A DNA stretch of 64,000 nt from Bacteroidota bacterium. Lineage in GTDB: Bacteria; Bacteroidota; Ignavibacteria; Ignavibacteriales; Melioribacteraceae. This document shows positions 8,380-17,674 of the stretch, piece by piece. The stretch covers positions 86,906-150,905 of the forward strand of contig JAKAEE010000001.1 in NCBI GenBank assembly GCA_021820065.1, in the 5' to 3' direction. The translations under genes were made by a program, and so were the position numbers. The notes below the pieces were generated by a model. It had not been told where the DNA came from, did not search any database, and saw nothing but the letters and a program-made list of their open reading frames with translations. The first letter of the stretch is position 1, and each line of letters begins with the position of its first letter.

Positions 8380-10881
8380 ATGCTTCAGGACTCATCCAAC
8401 GTGGCGGTTTCTATTATTCAAAAATCCGGCGGGAACATAAATCAATTAAAAATAAAATTGGGTGAGCTGCTGGAAAAACTGCCGAAGGTAACCGGCTCGG
8501 GAATCGGAAATCAACAGTTGTCAATTAATACCTCGAAACTGTTCGACAATTCTGCCGAGGAGGCAAAAGCACTCAAAGACGAATATGTTTCAACCGAGCA
8601 TATTCTACTTGCCCTCACTGAAGACAAAGGTGCCGCTGGAAAACTTCTGAAAGAAATAGGAATAAACAAAGATATTGTTCTTTCTGCATTGAAAGATATA
8701 CGCGGGACGCAGCGCGTTACTTCACAAAATCCGGAAGAAACATACCAAGCGCTGCAAAAATACGGACGCGACCTTAACGAACTTGCAAGATCAAATAAAC
8801 TAGACCCGGTTATTGGGCGTGATGAAGAAATACGGAGAGTATTACAGGTGCTTTCGCGTCGAACAAAAAATAACCCCGTCCTAATTGGTGAGCCCGGTGT
8901 TGGTAAAACTGCAATAGCAGAAGGAATTGCACACCGTATTGTTGCTGGAGACATTCCGGAAACTCTAAAGACAAAAAAAATCGTTGCGCTCGATATGGGT
9001 GCACTTGTTGCCGGCACGCAATTCCGTGGACAATTTGAAGAACGGCTAAAGGCGGTTGTGAAAGAAGTTCAGGAATCCGAAGGAGAAATTATTTTATTTA
9101 TAGACGAACTCCATCTTTTGGTTGGCGCTGGAAAAACCGAAGGCTCTATGGACGCAGCAAACATTTTAAAACCCGCACTCTCTCGCGGAGAGCTCCATGC
9201 AATCGGCGCCACAACACTTGATGAATTCAGAAAATATATTGAGAAGGATGCCGCGCTAGAAAGAAGATTTCAGCCGGTGCTTGTTCAAGAACCAAATGAA
9301 GAAGACTCAATTTCAATTTTGCGCGGACTAAAAGAACGATACGAAGTTCATCATGGCGTCCGCATTACCGATGGCGCAATTGTGGCGGCAGTTCAACTTT
9401 CTGAGCGATACATAACCGACAGGTTCCTGCCCGACAAAGCCATTGATTTAATTGATGAAGCTGCTTCCAAACTAAGAATTGAAATTGACTCGATGCCGGA
9501 AGAACTTGACGCCGTGGAAAGAAAAACTAAGCAACTTGAGATTGAGCGTGAAGCGTTAAAGCGCGAGAAAGATTCAGAATCGATAGCAAGACTGGAAGAA
9601 TTGCAAAAAGAATTGAGCGAACTTCAGGAGGAGAGAGCCCGCTTGAAAAATCATTGGCAACTTGAAAAAAGTAAGATTCAAAAAATTAGATCGATGAAAA
9701 GCGAAATTGAACACGCCAAAACAGAAGCCGACAGATTTGAGCGCGAAGGTAATCTAGGTAAAGTTGCCGAGTTGCGTTACGGCACGATAAACGACCTTGA
9801 ACGAAAAATAAAAAAGGAAAGCGAAGAACTGGGGACAATTCAAAAAAATAATAAGATGTTGAAAGAAGAAGTTGATGCAGAAGATGTTGCCGGGGTTGTT
9901 GCAAAGTGGACGGGTGTTCCCGTAAGTAAAATGCTTGAAAGCGAACGCCACAAACTTTTGCGTCTGGAAGACGAACTTCACAAAAGAGTTGTTGGGCAAG
10001 ACGATGCCGTTGCCGCGGTTGCAAATGCTATCAGAAGATCCCGAGCGGGATTACAAGACTCGCAGCGTCCCATCGGTTCGTTTATTTTTATCGGAACAAC
10101 CGGTGTAGGAAAAACGGAACTTGCACGTGCACTTGCGGAATTCTTATTCGACGACGAACATGCAATGATACGAATTGATATGAGCGAGTACATGGAAAAA
10201 TTTTCGGTCTCGCGGTTAATCGGAGCGCCTCCAGGATATGTCGGCTACGATGAGGGCGGACAGCTCACGGAAGCGGTGCGTCGCAGACCGTATTCGGTTG
10301 TTTTGCTCGATGAAATCGAAAAAGCTCATCCGGATGTTTTTAATATTTTGCTGCAAGTTTTAGATGACGGACGTCTCACGGATAATCAAGGTCGAACTGT
10401 TGATTTCAAAAACACGATCATCATCATGACGTCGAATATGGGTTCACATCTTATTCAGGAAAAACTTTCTGAGTTGAACGAAGAAAATTTCGAAACGATT
10501 ATGGGCGATCTTCGCGTTAGTCTAACGGAATTGCTTCGCGCAACAATTCGTCCTGAGTTTTTGAATCGCATCGACGAAATAGTTTTATTCAAACCGCTTC
10601 TTAAAAACGAACTGATGAAGATAATCGATATTCAACTTCAGAAAGTAGGGAAGATGCTGGAAGACAAAAATATCTCGCTCGAAATAGAAAATGACGCAAA
10701 AGATTTTCTTCTTCACCACGGTTACGATGTAACATACGGCGCGCGACCGCTAAAACGTACAATTCAAAAATATTTAATCAATCCACTTTCGGCAGAACTG
10801 TTAGCGGGCAAATTTGAAGCAGGAGATACAATTCTTGTAGAAAATCCGGGAACGGGAAGACTAGGATTTAAAAAGCATTAG
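8263..10881 (+). CDS. clpB: ATP-dependent chaperone ClpB (Hsp100 disaggregase)
   Basis: A full-length 872-residue ClpB. With DnaK, the hexamer threads aggregated proteins through its pore. The N-domain (1-150) is followed by NBD1 with Walker A GEPGVGKT (209-216) and Walker [10 protein letters not shown]. The middle coiled-coil domain (~400-530) distinguishes ClpB from ClpA/ClpC. NBD2 has Walker A GTTGVGKT (611-618), [11 protein letters not shown] and GARPLKR near the C-terminus. The ATG at 8263 has only a weak purine stretch before it, as often seen in Bacteroidota. The gene's 5' end is duplicated at 3241, and the leader is shared with that copy. Confidence 0.97.
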   Translation: MAFNPNKFTVKAQESIQNAIEIAQNYNNQIVEPEHIFAAMLQDSSNVAVSIIQKSGGNINQLKIKLGELLEKLPKVTGSGIGNQQLSINTSKLFDNSAEEAKALKDEYVSTEHILLALTEDKGAAGKLLKEIGINKDIVLSALKDIRGTQRVTSQNPEETYQALQKYGRDLNELARSNKLDPVIGRDEEIRRVLQVLSRRTKNNPVLIGEPGVGKTAIAEGIAHRIVAGDIPETLKTKKIVALDMGALVAGTQFRGQFEERLKAVVKEVQESEGEIILFIDELHLLVGAGKTEGSMDAANILKPALSRGELHAIGATTLDEFRKYIEKDAALERRFQPVLVQEPNEEDSISILRGLKERYEVHHGVRITDGAIVAAVQLSERYITDRFLPDKAIDLIDEAASKLRIEIDSMPEELDAVERKTKQLEIEREALKREKDSESIARLEELQKELSELQEERARLKNHWQLEKSKIQKIRSMKSEIEHAKTEADRFEREGNLGKVAELRYGTINDLERKIKKESEELGTIQKNNKMLKEEVDAEDVAGVVAKWTGVPVSKMLESERHKLLRLEDELHKRVVGQDDAVAAVANAIRRSRAGLQDSQRPIGSFIFIGTTGVGKTELARALAEFLFDDEHAMIRIDMSEYMEKFSVSRLIGAPPGYVGYDEGGQLTEAVRRRPYSVVLLDEIEKAHPDVFNILLQVLDDGRLTDNQGRTVDFKNTIIIMTSNMGSHLIQEKLSELNEENFETIMGDLRVSLTELLRATIRPEFLNRIDEIVLFKPLLKNELMKIIDIQLQKVGKMLEDKNISLEIENDAKDFLLHHGYDVTYGARPLKRTIQKYLINPLSAELLAGKFEAGDTILVENPGTGRLGFKKH

Positions 10882-10975
10882 TTGCAAGTCGATTGGCAAC
10901 CGAACGTTCTGTAACAAAGATTGTTTGAATGACTGTTGTTTCCTTAGTAAGTTTTGCCAAACATTTTTCTGGTTA

Positions 10976-11851
10976 ATGAAAACACTCGTACTTATTGCGG
11001 TGCTTACCCTGGGCGTACTTTTTCCTTACGGACATGAATACACATTTCTGATCCGTTACTTTTTGATGGCGATGTTATTCTTTTCTTTTCTCGATGTTCG
11101 TTTCAACCGTGAGATAATTAACAAAATTCATTTCGTAATTCTTTTTGCAACCATTGCAGTTGCCGTTCTTGTCTTTCTTTTGCTGAAGCCGATAAATCTT
11201 AATCTCGCTCAAGCTGCATTTATCACTGCAATTGCACCAACAGCTATCGGCGCGCCGGTAATAACAAGTCTAACAAAAGGAAAAGTTGAGTTCGTCACAT
11301 TCTCGCTTCTGCTAAACAATATTACTATTGCGGTTCTAATTCCGTTTCTTGTCCCGCTATTGATGCAGAATCATTTTGATGTCTCTGTTGGAAAAATTCT
11401 TCTTCCCGTCCTAATCACAATTTCAATTCCGTTTGTGCTGGCGCAATTATTAAAATTTAGTTTGCCGGTTGTATGGAAAAAACTTGTCGAGTGGAAAGAG
11501 ATTTCATTTTATGTCTGGATGTTAAATATTTATGTCGCGTCATCGGACGCATCATATTACATAAATTCCGAACTGCTCGGCAGTTTAGGAATTGTTTTTC
11601 AGATAGCTTTCGTTTCGCTGCTTTTGTGTGCGTTGTTTTTTATATCGGGTTGGTTGATTGGCGGAAGAATTTATCCTGCTGAATCCAGCCAGGCGATGGG
11701 GCAGAAGAACAATGCCTTTTCAATTTGGATAGCGCTGACATTCATGAATCCAATCTCAGTTCTAGGTCCGATCTTTTACGTCTTCACACAAAACCTTTAC
11801 ATCTCATGGGAGCTTTACAGAACTCACCAGAGACAGAAGGGATTGGAATAG
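10976..11851 (+). CDS. BASS-family (bile acid:sodium symporter-like) permease
   Basis: An integral inner-membrane protein of 291 residues with about nine hydrophobic segments. FITAIAPTAIGAPVITSLTKG and FSLLLNNITIAVLIPF resemble the two core regions of SBF/BASS transporters, which move organic anions with sodium. I chose ATG 10976 because it begins directly with the first membrane helix (MKTLVLIAVLTLG); a TTG at 10925 would add 17 residues. No Shine-Dalgarno sequence is evident. It lies 94 bases after clpB on the same strand, with no obvious functional link. The substrate is unknown. Confidence 0.75.
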   Translation: MKTLVLIAVLTLGVLFPYGHEYTFLIRYFLMAMLFFSFLDVRFNREIINKIHFVILFATIAVAVLVFLLLKPINLNLAQAAFITAIAPTAIGAPVITSLTKGKVEFVTFSLLLNNITIAVLIPFLVPLLMQNHFDVSVGKILLPVLITISIPFVLAQLLKFSLPVVWKKLVEWKEISFYVWMLNIYVASSDASYYINSELLGSLGIVFQIAFVSLLLCALFFISGWLIGGRIYPAESSQAMGQKNNAFSIWIALTFMNPISVLGPIFYVFTQNLYISWELYRTHQRQKGLE

Positions 11852-12094
11852 GAACATCATTGTCTTTAATTGATCATTTCACATCAAAAAAAAACTTGAC
11901 TTCTTTCCTAATTATAAACAGCTTACAACAGCAGTTAAACTCTCAGCCATCTAATTCCGGAAAGGAAAACTCAATCAGAAATTTTCGAACGTTATCATAA
12001 CACGTGTGTCATTAGAAATACGTACTCTGCATAACGTTTATCATTTCATTAGTCGCAATATTAAATCCTTAACAAGAAAGAAAGGAAAAACTGT

Positions 12095-13078
12095 ATGAAG
12101 AAATTCTTTAAAATTCTTCTATACATATTCGGGGGTGTTGCAATTGTTGTCGTTGCATATTTGATATACTTCAATTCTGTTTATCCCAAAGTTAACCCGC
12201 CTTCAAAAGAAAAAATTGAAGTTACACCTGCTCGGCTTGAGCGCGGCGAGTATCTGGCAAAACATATAACGGTTTGTCTCGATTGCCACTCAACGCGGGA
12301 TTGGTCAAAGCTTGACGGGCCAGTAATTCCAAATACATTTGGCAAGGGCGGGGAAGAATACAACCAACAAAACGCCGGCGTGCCCGGAAAATTGTATGCA
12401 AAAAATATTACTCCAGCTGGCATCGGCAATTGGACCGACGGCGAATTGATTAGAGCAATCACATGCGGGGTTAACAAAGACAATGTTGCGCTCTTTCCGC
12501 TTATGCCGTACACGCACTACAATAATTTATCGAAGGAGGATTTGTATTCCATCGCTGCATATATACGTTCGCTTCCGGCAATTCAAAATACAATTCACGA
12601 AAGATCGCTTGACTTCCCGCTCAACTTAATCGTGAAGACAATGCCGATCAAATCTTACACACCGGCATCCGAACCAAACAGAAATAATTCCGTTGAGTAC
12701 GGGAAATATCTTGTGAACGCTGCCGCATGTTTTGATTGTCACACTCAAATGATAAAAGGTCAACCAATAATTGAAAAATCATTCGCTGGCGGATTTCCAT
12801 TCCAAATTTCCAGCGGAACAGTTCGCTCGGCAAACATAACTCCCGACCCGGTTTCGGGAATAGGTAATTGGACTAAAGAACAGTTTGTTGCAAGATTCAA
12901 ATCGATGGACCCGGATAGCAATCAAATTCCATCTGTAGGCGCAAAAGATTTTAATTCGGTGATGCCGTGGACTTTATACGGCGGAATGAAAAGGGAGGAC
13001 TTGCGCGCGATATATGATTACCTGCGCACAATTCAACCGGTCAAAAATGTCGTAGTGAAATTCACGCCCAATCAATAG
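12095..13078 (+). CDS. Membrane-anchored di-haem cytochrome c
   Basis: A 327-residue c-type cytochrome. Residues ~5-27 form one uncleaved-looking transmembrane anchor, placing the rest in the periplasm. Two haem sites, CLDCHS (~residue 62) and CFDCHT (~residue 214), each lie in a GEYLAKH.../GKYLVNAA... cytochrome domain with later Met-rich axial-ligand candidates (LMPYTHY, VMPWTLYGGM). This tandem-domain type resembles the cytochrome subunits that accept electrons from periplasmic dehydrogenases. No dehydrogenase lies next to it, so the donor is unknown. AAAGGAAA precedes the ATG at good spacing. Confidence 0.88.
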   Translation: MKKFFKILLYIFGGVAIVVVAYLIYFNSVYPKVNPPSKEKIEVTPARLERGEYLAKHITVCLDCHSTRDWSKLDGPVIPNTFGKGGEEYNQQNAGVPGKLYAKNITPAGIGNWTDGELIRAITCGVNKDNVALFPLMPYTHYNNLSKEDLYSIAAYIRSLPAIQNTIHERSLDFPLNLIVKTMPIKSYTPASEPNRNNSVEYGKYLVNAAACFDCHTQMIKGQPIIEKSFAGGFPFQISSGTVRSANITPDPVSGIGNWTKEQFVARFKSMDPDSNQIPSVGAKDFNSVMPWTLYGGMKREDLRAIYDYLRTIQPVKNVVVKFTPNQ

Positions 13079-13091
13079 ACCAAAAAATTCT

Positions 13092-13119
13092 GCAAGGGCA
13101 GATTGTAATCTGCCCTTGC
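13092..13119. terminator. Strong hairpin, possibly bidirectional terminator
   Basis: The arms GCAAGGGCAGAT and ATCTGCCCTTGC are perfect 12-bp complements around a 4-base loop. On the minus strand the hairpin is followed by a run of six T (13083-13088 region), suiting the leftward TrpF-like gene. On the plus strand there is no clear T tail, so it may act only as an mRNA 3' end for the cytochrome gene. Confidence 0.6.
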
Positions 13120-13175
13120 GCTTGATATTGAAAACGAACTTGGGCAATTTAGAGGGGAACAACCATTGCGTCATC

Positions 13176-13292
13176 ATGAAAACCAAAACAAAAAAGAAAA
13201 AGATTCGCATTCCATTGCCGAAACAGCGGTCAAAGGTAAAAGAATCAGAGAAGGTTTATAAACGCACAAAGGCGAAAAAGATTGAAGAGTAA
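13176..13292 (+). CDS. Small lysine-rich basic protein (38 aa)
   Basis: A short open frame beginning MKTKTKKKKIRIPLPKQR and ending KAKKIEE. Over a third of its residues are Lys or Arg, which would suit nucleic-acid binding. It lies downstream of the cytochrome gene and its hairpin. GAGGGG stands about 20 bases before the ATG, farther than ideal. I do not recognise a family. It could be real but is short enough to be chance. Confidence 0.4.
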   Translation: MKTKTKKKKIRIPLPKQRSKVKESEKVYKRTKAKKIEE

Positions 13293-13345
13293 TTCTTTGG
13301 ATTTTTTTCAAACAGAGTCGGGAATTGCCTGATGCATAAAAACTT

Positions 13346-14020
13346 TTAATTGATCAGCGCAAAACCTTCTTGGGATTCTTCCACAAACTTCTTTACCAGA
13401 TCATAATTTTTTCTTCCGTTTGGCGCTTCAACCCCGGTGTGAGCATCTACCCCGGCGGGATGTATTTCTAAAATTGCTCTCTTAACATTTGTGTGATTAA
13501 GTCCGCCCGCGATAATAACCGGTTTAGAAGAAATCTCAACCAATTTTTTACTTATCGTCCAGTCATGTGTTTTTCCTGTTGCGCCCTCAGCGCCTGTGGC
13601 GGGATCGAACGTGTCGGTGATGAATGCATCCACCCATTCTGAAAGTGCAAGAACAGTTTTTTCTAACTCAGAATAATTGTTTTCTGCAACAACCAGACTT
13701 TTAATTATTTCCAAATCGGGGCGTAATGATTTCGTCTTTTCCAATTCCTCTTTAGAAATCTTTCCGTGAAGTTGAACGATCTTGACACTCAGCTTATCGC
13801 AGAAATTAATTATCTCTTCGGCATTATTTAAATAAGTAATCAACACGGCTCGGTGCGGCGGCGTGATTGTCTTAATCACATCAACCGCTTCCTCTTCGGT
13901 TAAATCTTCTTTATTAACGGGAAGTCTTAATGGAAAACCAAGATAATCAACGCCGGCATCCATTAACATTCTTGCTTCTTCTTTATCAATTACTCCGGCA
14001 ATTTGAATTAGGTTTTTCAT
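13346..14020 (-). CDS. TrpF-like (phosphoribosylanthranilate isomerase family) protein
   Basis: A TIM-barrel protein of 224 residues resembling N-(5'-phosphoribosyl)anthranilate isomerase. Family features include the DTFDP...GATGKTHDW segment (catalytic-Asp region) and the phosphate-binding IIAGGLNHTNV and GVDAHTGVE. The N-terminal KICG motif with the catalytic Cys is replaced by IQIAGV, so the usual general base is missing. No other trp gene is nearby, so a different substrate or loss of activity is possible. I chose the ATG at 14020, where family alignments begin, preceded by GAAGGA. A GTG at 14041 would overlap the upstream lipase-like gene by four bases. Confidence 0.7.
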   Translation of the reverse strand: MKNLIQIAGVIDKEEARMLMDAGVDYLGFPLRLPVNKEDLTEEEAVDVIKTITPPHRAVLITYLNNAEEIINFCDKLSVKIVQLHGKISKEELEKTKSLRPDLEIIKSLVVAENNYSELEKTVLALSEWVDAFITDTFDPATGAEGATGKTHDWTISKKLVEISSKPVIIAGGLNHTNVKRAILEIHPAGVDAHTGVEAPNGRKNYDLVKKFVEESQEGFALIN

Positions 14021-14037
14021 TTGTCCTTCGAAAACTT

Positions 14038-14985
14038 TCACTGAAATATTTTTTTAAGAAAGCTAAACAGCCCTCGTTTTTCGGGAGTGGTGAACTCACT
14101 AAATATTTCCGCAAACTCCCGCGTTCTAAGATATCCGTAAGATTTATGCGGGTTCCGGTTGCCCGAAATCATGTAATTATTTTTCACAAGTTTATCAATC
14201 ACTTTCAATCCTTTAGAGTTGCATTCATAAATTTCCGAAAGTGTATGGTTGAACGCGACTTGGTCTTCAAGGTCGCTCAAGTTATACCAATTTCTCCCGA
14301 TGCACTCCGGCACTTTTAATTTATTTTTCGAATTACTTTTTTGTTCCGAAGTAATTTTGTTGAGCACATATTTTTGTCCCAGCGGAGACCCAATTGTTAC
14401 AAGAGTATCAATATTGATATCTGCAGCGTGATCTGATAATACATCGTGAGCAATTATTGCGCCCATAGAATGCGCGACAAGCATAATCTTTTTATTCTTA
14501 TGTTTATTCAGAGCGTCCGTCAGCCGTTCTATCATAATATCTCTCACGTAGCGTTTGATCCCTTGATAATAGATCGACTCCGAAGAATAATATAACTCAA
14601 GATCACGCAAGCTAAAATGAATAAACAGATCGGTCAGCGACGGATGATTTAACGACATCACTCCGTTCACCAAAATTTTTTCGTAATATTTTTCAAGATA
14701 GTCGGCGGCTTTTTTTCTAAATCCCGGAGGTTCCTCAGGCAACGGGATTGGTTCAGGCGCGTATCTTTCTGCCAAGTAAAGTGAGCTTAATTTGTTTGTC
14801 TCTTCGGGAAGAAGCGGTTCCTTGTAAAGAATATCCGCCCAATAAACAAGTTCAAATTCAAAATCGCGTGCGGGAAAATTGTATTTGTTTAATCCTTCAA
14901 GAATACTTTTCTCCCACCAATCTCTTAAAATGTCTTTGGGCGGCTTGTTGCCGAGTCCGTGAATGCCGATAATTATTTTTGACAT
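14038..14985 (-). CDS. Alpha/beta-hydrolase (lipase/esterase-like)
   Basis: A 315-residue cytoplasmic protein without a signal peptide. The start MSKIIIGIHGLGNKP carries the HG oxyanion-type motif, and the nucleophile elbow AHSMGA places Ser173 as catalytic. TLVTIGSPLG follows as in lipases. It is the middle member of a tight leftward cluster with the glycerophosphodiesterase-like gene upstream (6 bases apart) and the TrpF-like gene downstream. A role in lipid turnover would fit the GDPD neighbour, but this is inference. The substrate is unknown. Confidence 0.72.
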   Translation of the reverse strand: MSKIIIGIHGLGNKPPKDILRDWWEKSILEGLNKYNFPARDFEFELVYWADILYKEPLLPEETNKLSSLYLAERYAPEPIPLPEEPPGFRKKAADYLEKYYEKILVNGVMSLNHPSLTDLFIHFSLRDLELYYSSESIYYQGIKRYVRDIMIERLTDALNKHKNKKIMLVAHSMGAIIAHDVLSDHAADINIDTLVTIGSPLGQKYVLNKITSEQKSNSKNKLKVPECIGRNWYNLSDLEDQVAFNHTLSEIYECNSKGLKVIDKLVKNNYMISGNRNPHKSYGYLRTREFAEIFSEFTTPEKRGLFSFLKKIFQ

Positions 14986-14991
14986 AATAGT

Positions 14992-15756
14992 TTATGAATT
15001 TAATTTACTTCTTAGCCAGCCGGTTCTATCCGACATAATTCCATCAACGCCGTACATGATCAACTTATCAGCTCTCCGTGGATCATTTACTGTCCAAACA
15101 TATAATTTTAGACTGTTTGTTTTAATTTTTTCTACAACTTTTTTGGTTAAACAACTGGAGTAAGATAAATTCAACCCGTCAAAATTATTTTTTTTAGCGA
15201 TGGCAATAACTCTATCCCATCCATGTTGAGTTAGAATAATTTTTTCTCTGTTAATTCTTTTGCACCAAAATACTTCATATTCGAGAAAAGATTTTTTCAG
15301 CAAGGACATGATTTTCAAATCAAAGCCGATTAATTTGATTTGTGAATTGTTTAGCGAGGATGTTTCCAATACAGTTTTCAGAGCGTCAATTATTTCAATG
15401 CCGCCCTTTATCTCAATAGAAATAAATTTCTCCGGCGGGATAGTTTGAAGAACTTCCCGTAAAGTAGGAATCCTTTCGCCGCTCCATTTTTCACCCTTGA
15501 AACTTCCCGCGTCAACAGTTTTGAGCTCTTCCAGTGTTCGTGATTTGACCACCATTGAAATGCCGGAAGTTCTTTTTGTAGTGCTATCGTGAATGACAAC
15601 AATTTCATTGTCTTTCGTTAAATGAACGTCGATTTCAACGCCATCGGCGTTTTTAAGCCATGCAAGATTGATTGCAGCAATAGTATTTTCCGGCGCGTCG
15701 TATGATTCTCCGCGGTGAGCAATTAATATTGGTTTTGAACAAGAATTTTTTTTCAT
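14992..15756 (-). CDS. Glycerophosphodiester phosphodiesterase family protein
   Basis: A TIM-barrel GDPD of 254 residues that would hydrolyse glycerophosphodiesters to glycerol-3-phosphate and an alcohol. The catalytic block AHRGESYDAPENT, the metal-binding DGVEIDVHLTKD and VIHDSTTKRTSG are all present, and the C-terminal VWTVNDPRRADKLIMYGVDGIMSD is typical. There is no clear signal peptide, so it is probably cytoplasmic. It is the first gene of the leftward group with the lipase-like and TrpF-like genes. Confidence 0.92.
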   Translation of the reverse strand: MKKNSCSKPILIAHRGESYDAPENTIAAINLAWLKNADGVEIDVHLTKDNEIVVIHDSTTKRTSGISMVVKSRTLEELKTVDAGSFKGEKWSGERIPTLREVLQTIPPEKFISIEIKGGIEIIDALKTVLETSSLNNSQIKLIGFDLKIMSLLKKSFLEYEVFWCKRINREKIILTQHGWDRVIAIAKKNNFDGLNLSYSSCLTKKVVEKIKTNSLKLYVWTVNDPRRADKLIMYGVDGIMSDRTGWLRSKLNS

Positions 15757-16111
15757 TCCAACATTTCCAATGTTCGGTTCAAGAATTAAACATGGTTGCT
15801 CTGAGAAAAGGAAATGAACCTTATTTCATAAATAAAATAGCATTTTCCCCAATCATTAATTTTGTCATTAAAACTTATTCTGGACCAAATTCTTCTTGGA
15901 ATTGAGCAACGTCACGTGCTAAATTTCAAGACCGGCGGCTCTTTTTTAAATTAGGTTTCGAATAAAACTTCCTGTATGTTTACCCCCGTAATGGCAGTAC
16001 TTTAAGATGTATTAGTAGAAGTAGACGCAATTTGTTCGACCCTCTGTAAACTTTAAAGCCCTGTCGTAAACAAAAATCAATTATCAACAAATTAGTAAAG
16101 GAGCTTCTGTT
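15757..16111. other. Divergent intergenic region with long cold-shock leader
   Basis: A 355-base gap between the leftward GDPD gene and the rightward csp gene. It should hold both promoters; I could not identify a convincing match to either promoter type. Cold-shock mRNAs commonly have long structured leaders, and the roughly 200 bases before 16112 could be one (inference). Confidence 0.5.
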
Positions 16112-16324
16112 ATGGCAGAGCGCAAAGTAGGATCAGTAAAATGGTTCAATAGTTCAAAAGGTTTTGGTTTCATTTCACAAGAGGGCGGAGAAGATGTATT
16201 CGTACATTTTCAGGCAATTATTGGCGATGGATACAAGACTTTAAACGAAAACGATAAAGTTGAATTTTCAGTTACACAAGGTCCAAAAGGTCTTCAAGCA
16301 GCTGAAGTCAAAGTTATCCGCTAA
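16112..16324 (+). CDS. Cold-shock protein (CspA family)
   Basis: A 70-residue single OB-fold nucleic-acid chaperone. RNP1 is KGFGFI (16-21) and RNP2 is VFVHF (29-33). The aromatic residues W11, F18, F20, F30, H32 and F33 needed for single-strand binding are in place. AAAGGAG lies 8 bases before the ATG. The gene is monocistronic, with an intrinsic terminator right after it. Confidence 0.96.
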   Translation: MAERKVGSVKWFNSSKGFGFISQEGGEDVFVHFQAIIGDGYKTLNENDKVEFSVTQGPKGLQAAEVKVIR

Positions 16325-16344
16325 GAATAAAGTATACTTAACTG

Positions 16345-16377
16345 AAAGTCCCGATTTGATCGGGACTTTTTTATTTT
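16345..16377 (+). terminator. Intrinsic terminator of the csp gene
   Basis: The stem AGTCCCGAT/ATCGGGACT (9 bp, 3-base loop) is followed directly by TTTTTATTTT. It lies about 20 bases after the csp stop codon and before the convergent BNR-repeat gene. Confidence 0.92.
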
Positions 16378-16405
16378 AAACGTTTTGCATACACTCGATG
16401 GGTTA

Positions 16406-17497
16406 TTATTTCACTCTAACTTTGGCAATAGCGCCGTTATCCCCAACCATAAAACAGCTTCCGTCTTTTTTTGAAATGCCGATACTGTTGTAACTATGTT
16501 GATTAATTGAAGTCCACGTTTTACCGTCGTCTAGCGAGTAATCGCTTCCGCTTGTACCCGTGGTAAGATAAAACTTGTATTTGTCGTTCCACACAACGCA
16601 TGATCTGAATCCGGTCGGTTGAGATTTATCGATCGCTTGCCAGCTTAAGCCGCCGTCGTCGCTGAATGCGCAATTTCCGTTAGTGCTCTTATCGTTTTTG
16701 TAATCGCCGCCAACTGCAATACCGTTAAGATCATCTTTGAAACAGATTGAGAAAATTCCGCTTGATGAATTGCCCGATTTGATTGGTGCTTCCATTGCTC
16801 TCCAATTCTCACCGCTGTCTTCGGAAAAATAGACTCTCGATCTATTAGTTCCGCCGCAACCGAACCAAACCAAATCTTTGCCGGAAACTGCTATTGCTGT
16901 CCCGCTTGCTGCAAACGCGCCCTCACTTGGCAGCGCTGCCGGAATATTTATAGAAGGAATTTCTTTCCATGTTTCGCCGCCGTCTTTTGTAACAACGATA
17001 AAAAATCTTCCGTCGATCGGATCGCTGAATGCGATTCCGTTTTTCTCGTCCCAGAAAGCCATTCCGTCAAAAAATATTTTCGGATTGCGGTTCATGTACT
17101 TTCGTTTCCAAGTTTTGCCGCCGTCGTAAGTTTTGAAAAAGAATGCCGGCGCATCAACGCTCATTATAATTGCGGTATTTTTGTCGAACGCTTCGACGTC
17201 GCGGAAATCGAGCGCTTCAAAACCTTTTACCTTTCCTTCGTGCCAAGTTTCACCGCCGTCTGATGTGTGTACAAATGTTCCTTTCGATCCGCACGCCCAA
17301 ACAGTTAATGAATCAACAACAGAGATTCCGCGCAATGAAGAATTTGTTTTCGGTTTTTCTATCTCGAATGAAAATTCCAGTGTTCTTTTTTTCTCCACCA
17401 TCACCGGCGGCTTTTCTTCCTTCTTAACAATTTCTTTTTGAGCAGAGCATGAATAGAGTAGAGCCGCAGCAGCAACTGCTAACAAAAACCTTTTCAT
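16406..17497 (-). CDS. BNR/Asp-box repeat lipoprotein (HCF136/Ycf48-like beta-propeller)
   Basis: A 363-residue exported protein. The signal peptide MKRFLLAVAAAALLYSC ends in a lipobox, so it should be lipid-anchored. At least six Asp-box repeats (S/T-x-D-x-G-x-T/S-W) are visible: SDGGETW, YDGGKTW, KDGGETW, EDSGENW, DDGGLSW and LDDGKTW, spaced as in a beta-propeller. The family includes sialidase-like folds and the Ycf48/HCF136 assembly factors; no sialidase FRIP motif is present, so binding or scaffolding is more likely than hydrolysis. ATG 17497 is chosen over 17539 because it starts the signal peptide and has GGAGA before it. Confidence 0.82.
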   Translation of the reverse strand: MKRFLLAVAAAALLYSCSAQKEIVKKEEKPPVMVEKKRTLEFSFEIEKPKTNSSLRGISVVDSLTVWACGSKGTFVHTSDGGETWHEGKVKGFEALDFRDVEAFDKNTAIIMSVDAPAFFFKTYDGGKTWKRKYMNRNPKIFFDGMAFWDEKNGIAFSDPIDGRFFIVVTKDGGETWKEIPSINIPAALPSEGAFAASGTAIAVSGKDLVWFGCGGTNRSRVYFSEDSGENWRAMEAPIKSGNSSSGIFSICFKDDLNGIAVGGDYKNDKSTNGNCAFSDDGGLSWQAIDKSQPTGFRSCVVWNDKYKFYLTTGTSGSDYSLDDGKTWTSINQHSYNSIGISKKDGSCFMVGDNGAIAKVRVK

Positions 17498-17571
17498 TAA
17501 TTCTCCGGTTGTTGATCGTTTTTTGAAAATAAACGGCACAAATATAACTAGATGATTATAACTTATCCGTA

Positions 17572-17594
17572 GGGAACGGTTTCAAACCGTTCCC
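17572..17594. repeat. Short palindromic repeat (REP-like)
   Basis: GGGAACGGTTT and AAACCGTTCCC form a perfect 11-bp palindrome around one base. It sits in the spacer between two leftward genes, without a T tail. The related GACGTTCCGTAGG text just after it and the hairpin at 19179-19200 suggest a dispersed family built on GTAGRGA...ACG words. Confidence 0.65.
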
Positions 17595-17674
17595 AACAAA
17601 TAAAAATTCCCCAAAAGTAAAGACGTTCCGTAGGAAAGCATGCTGGCATATTGCGTTTTTACAAACGCGTTATG

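Noticed and set aside
11725..12000. 91-codon frame overlapping the end of the BASS permease
   Set aside because: It runs out of frame through the permease gene, has no ribosome binding site and no protein-like composition.
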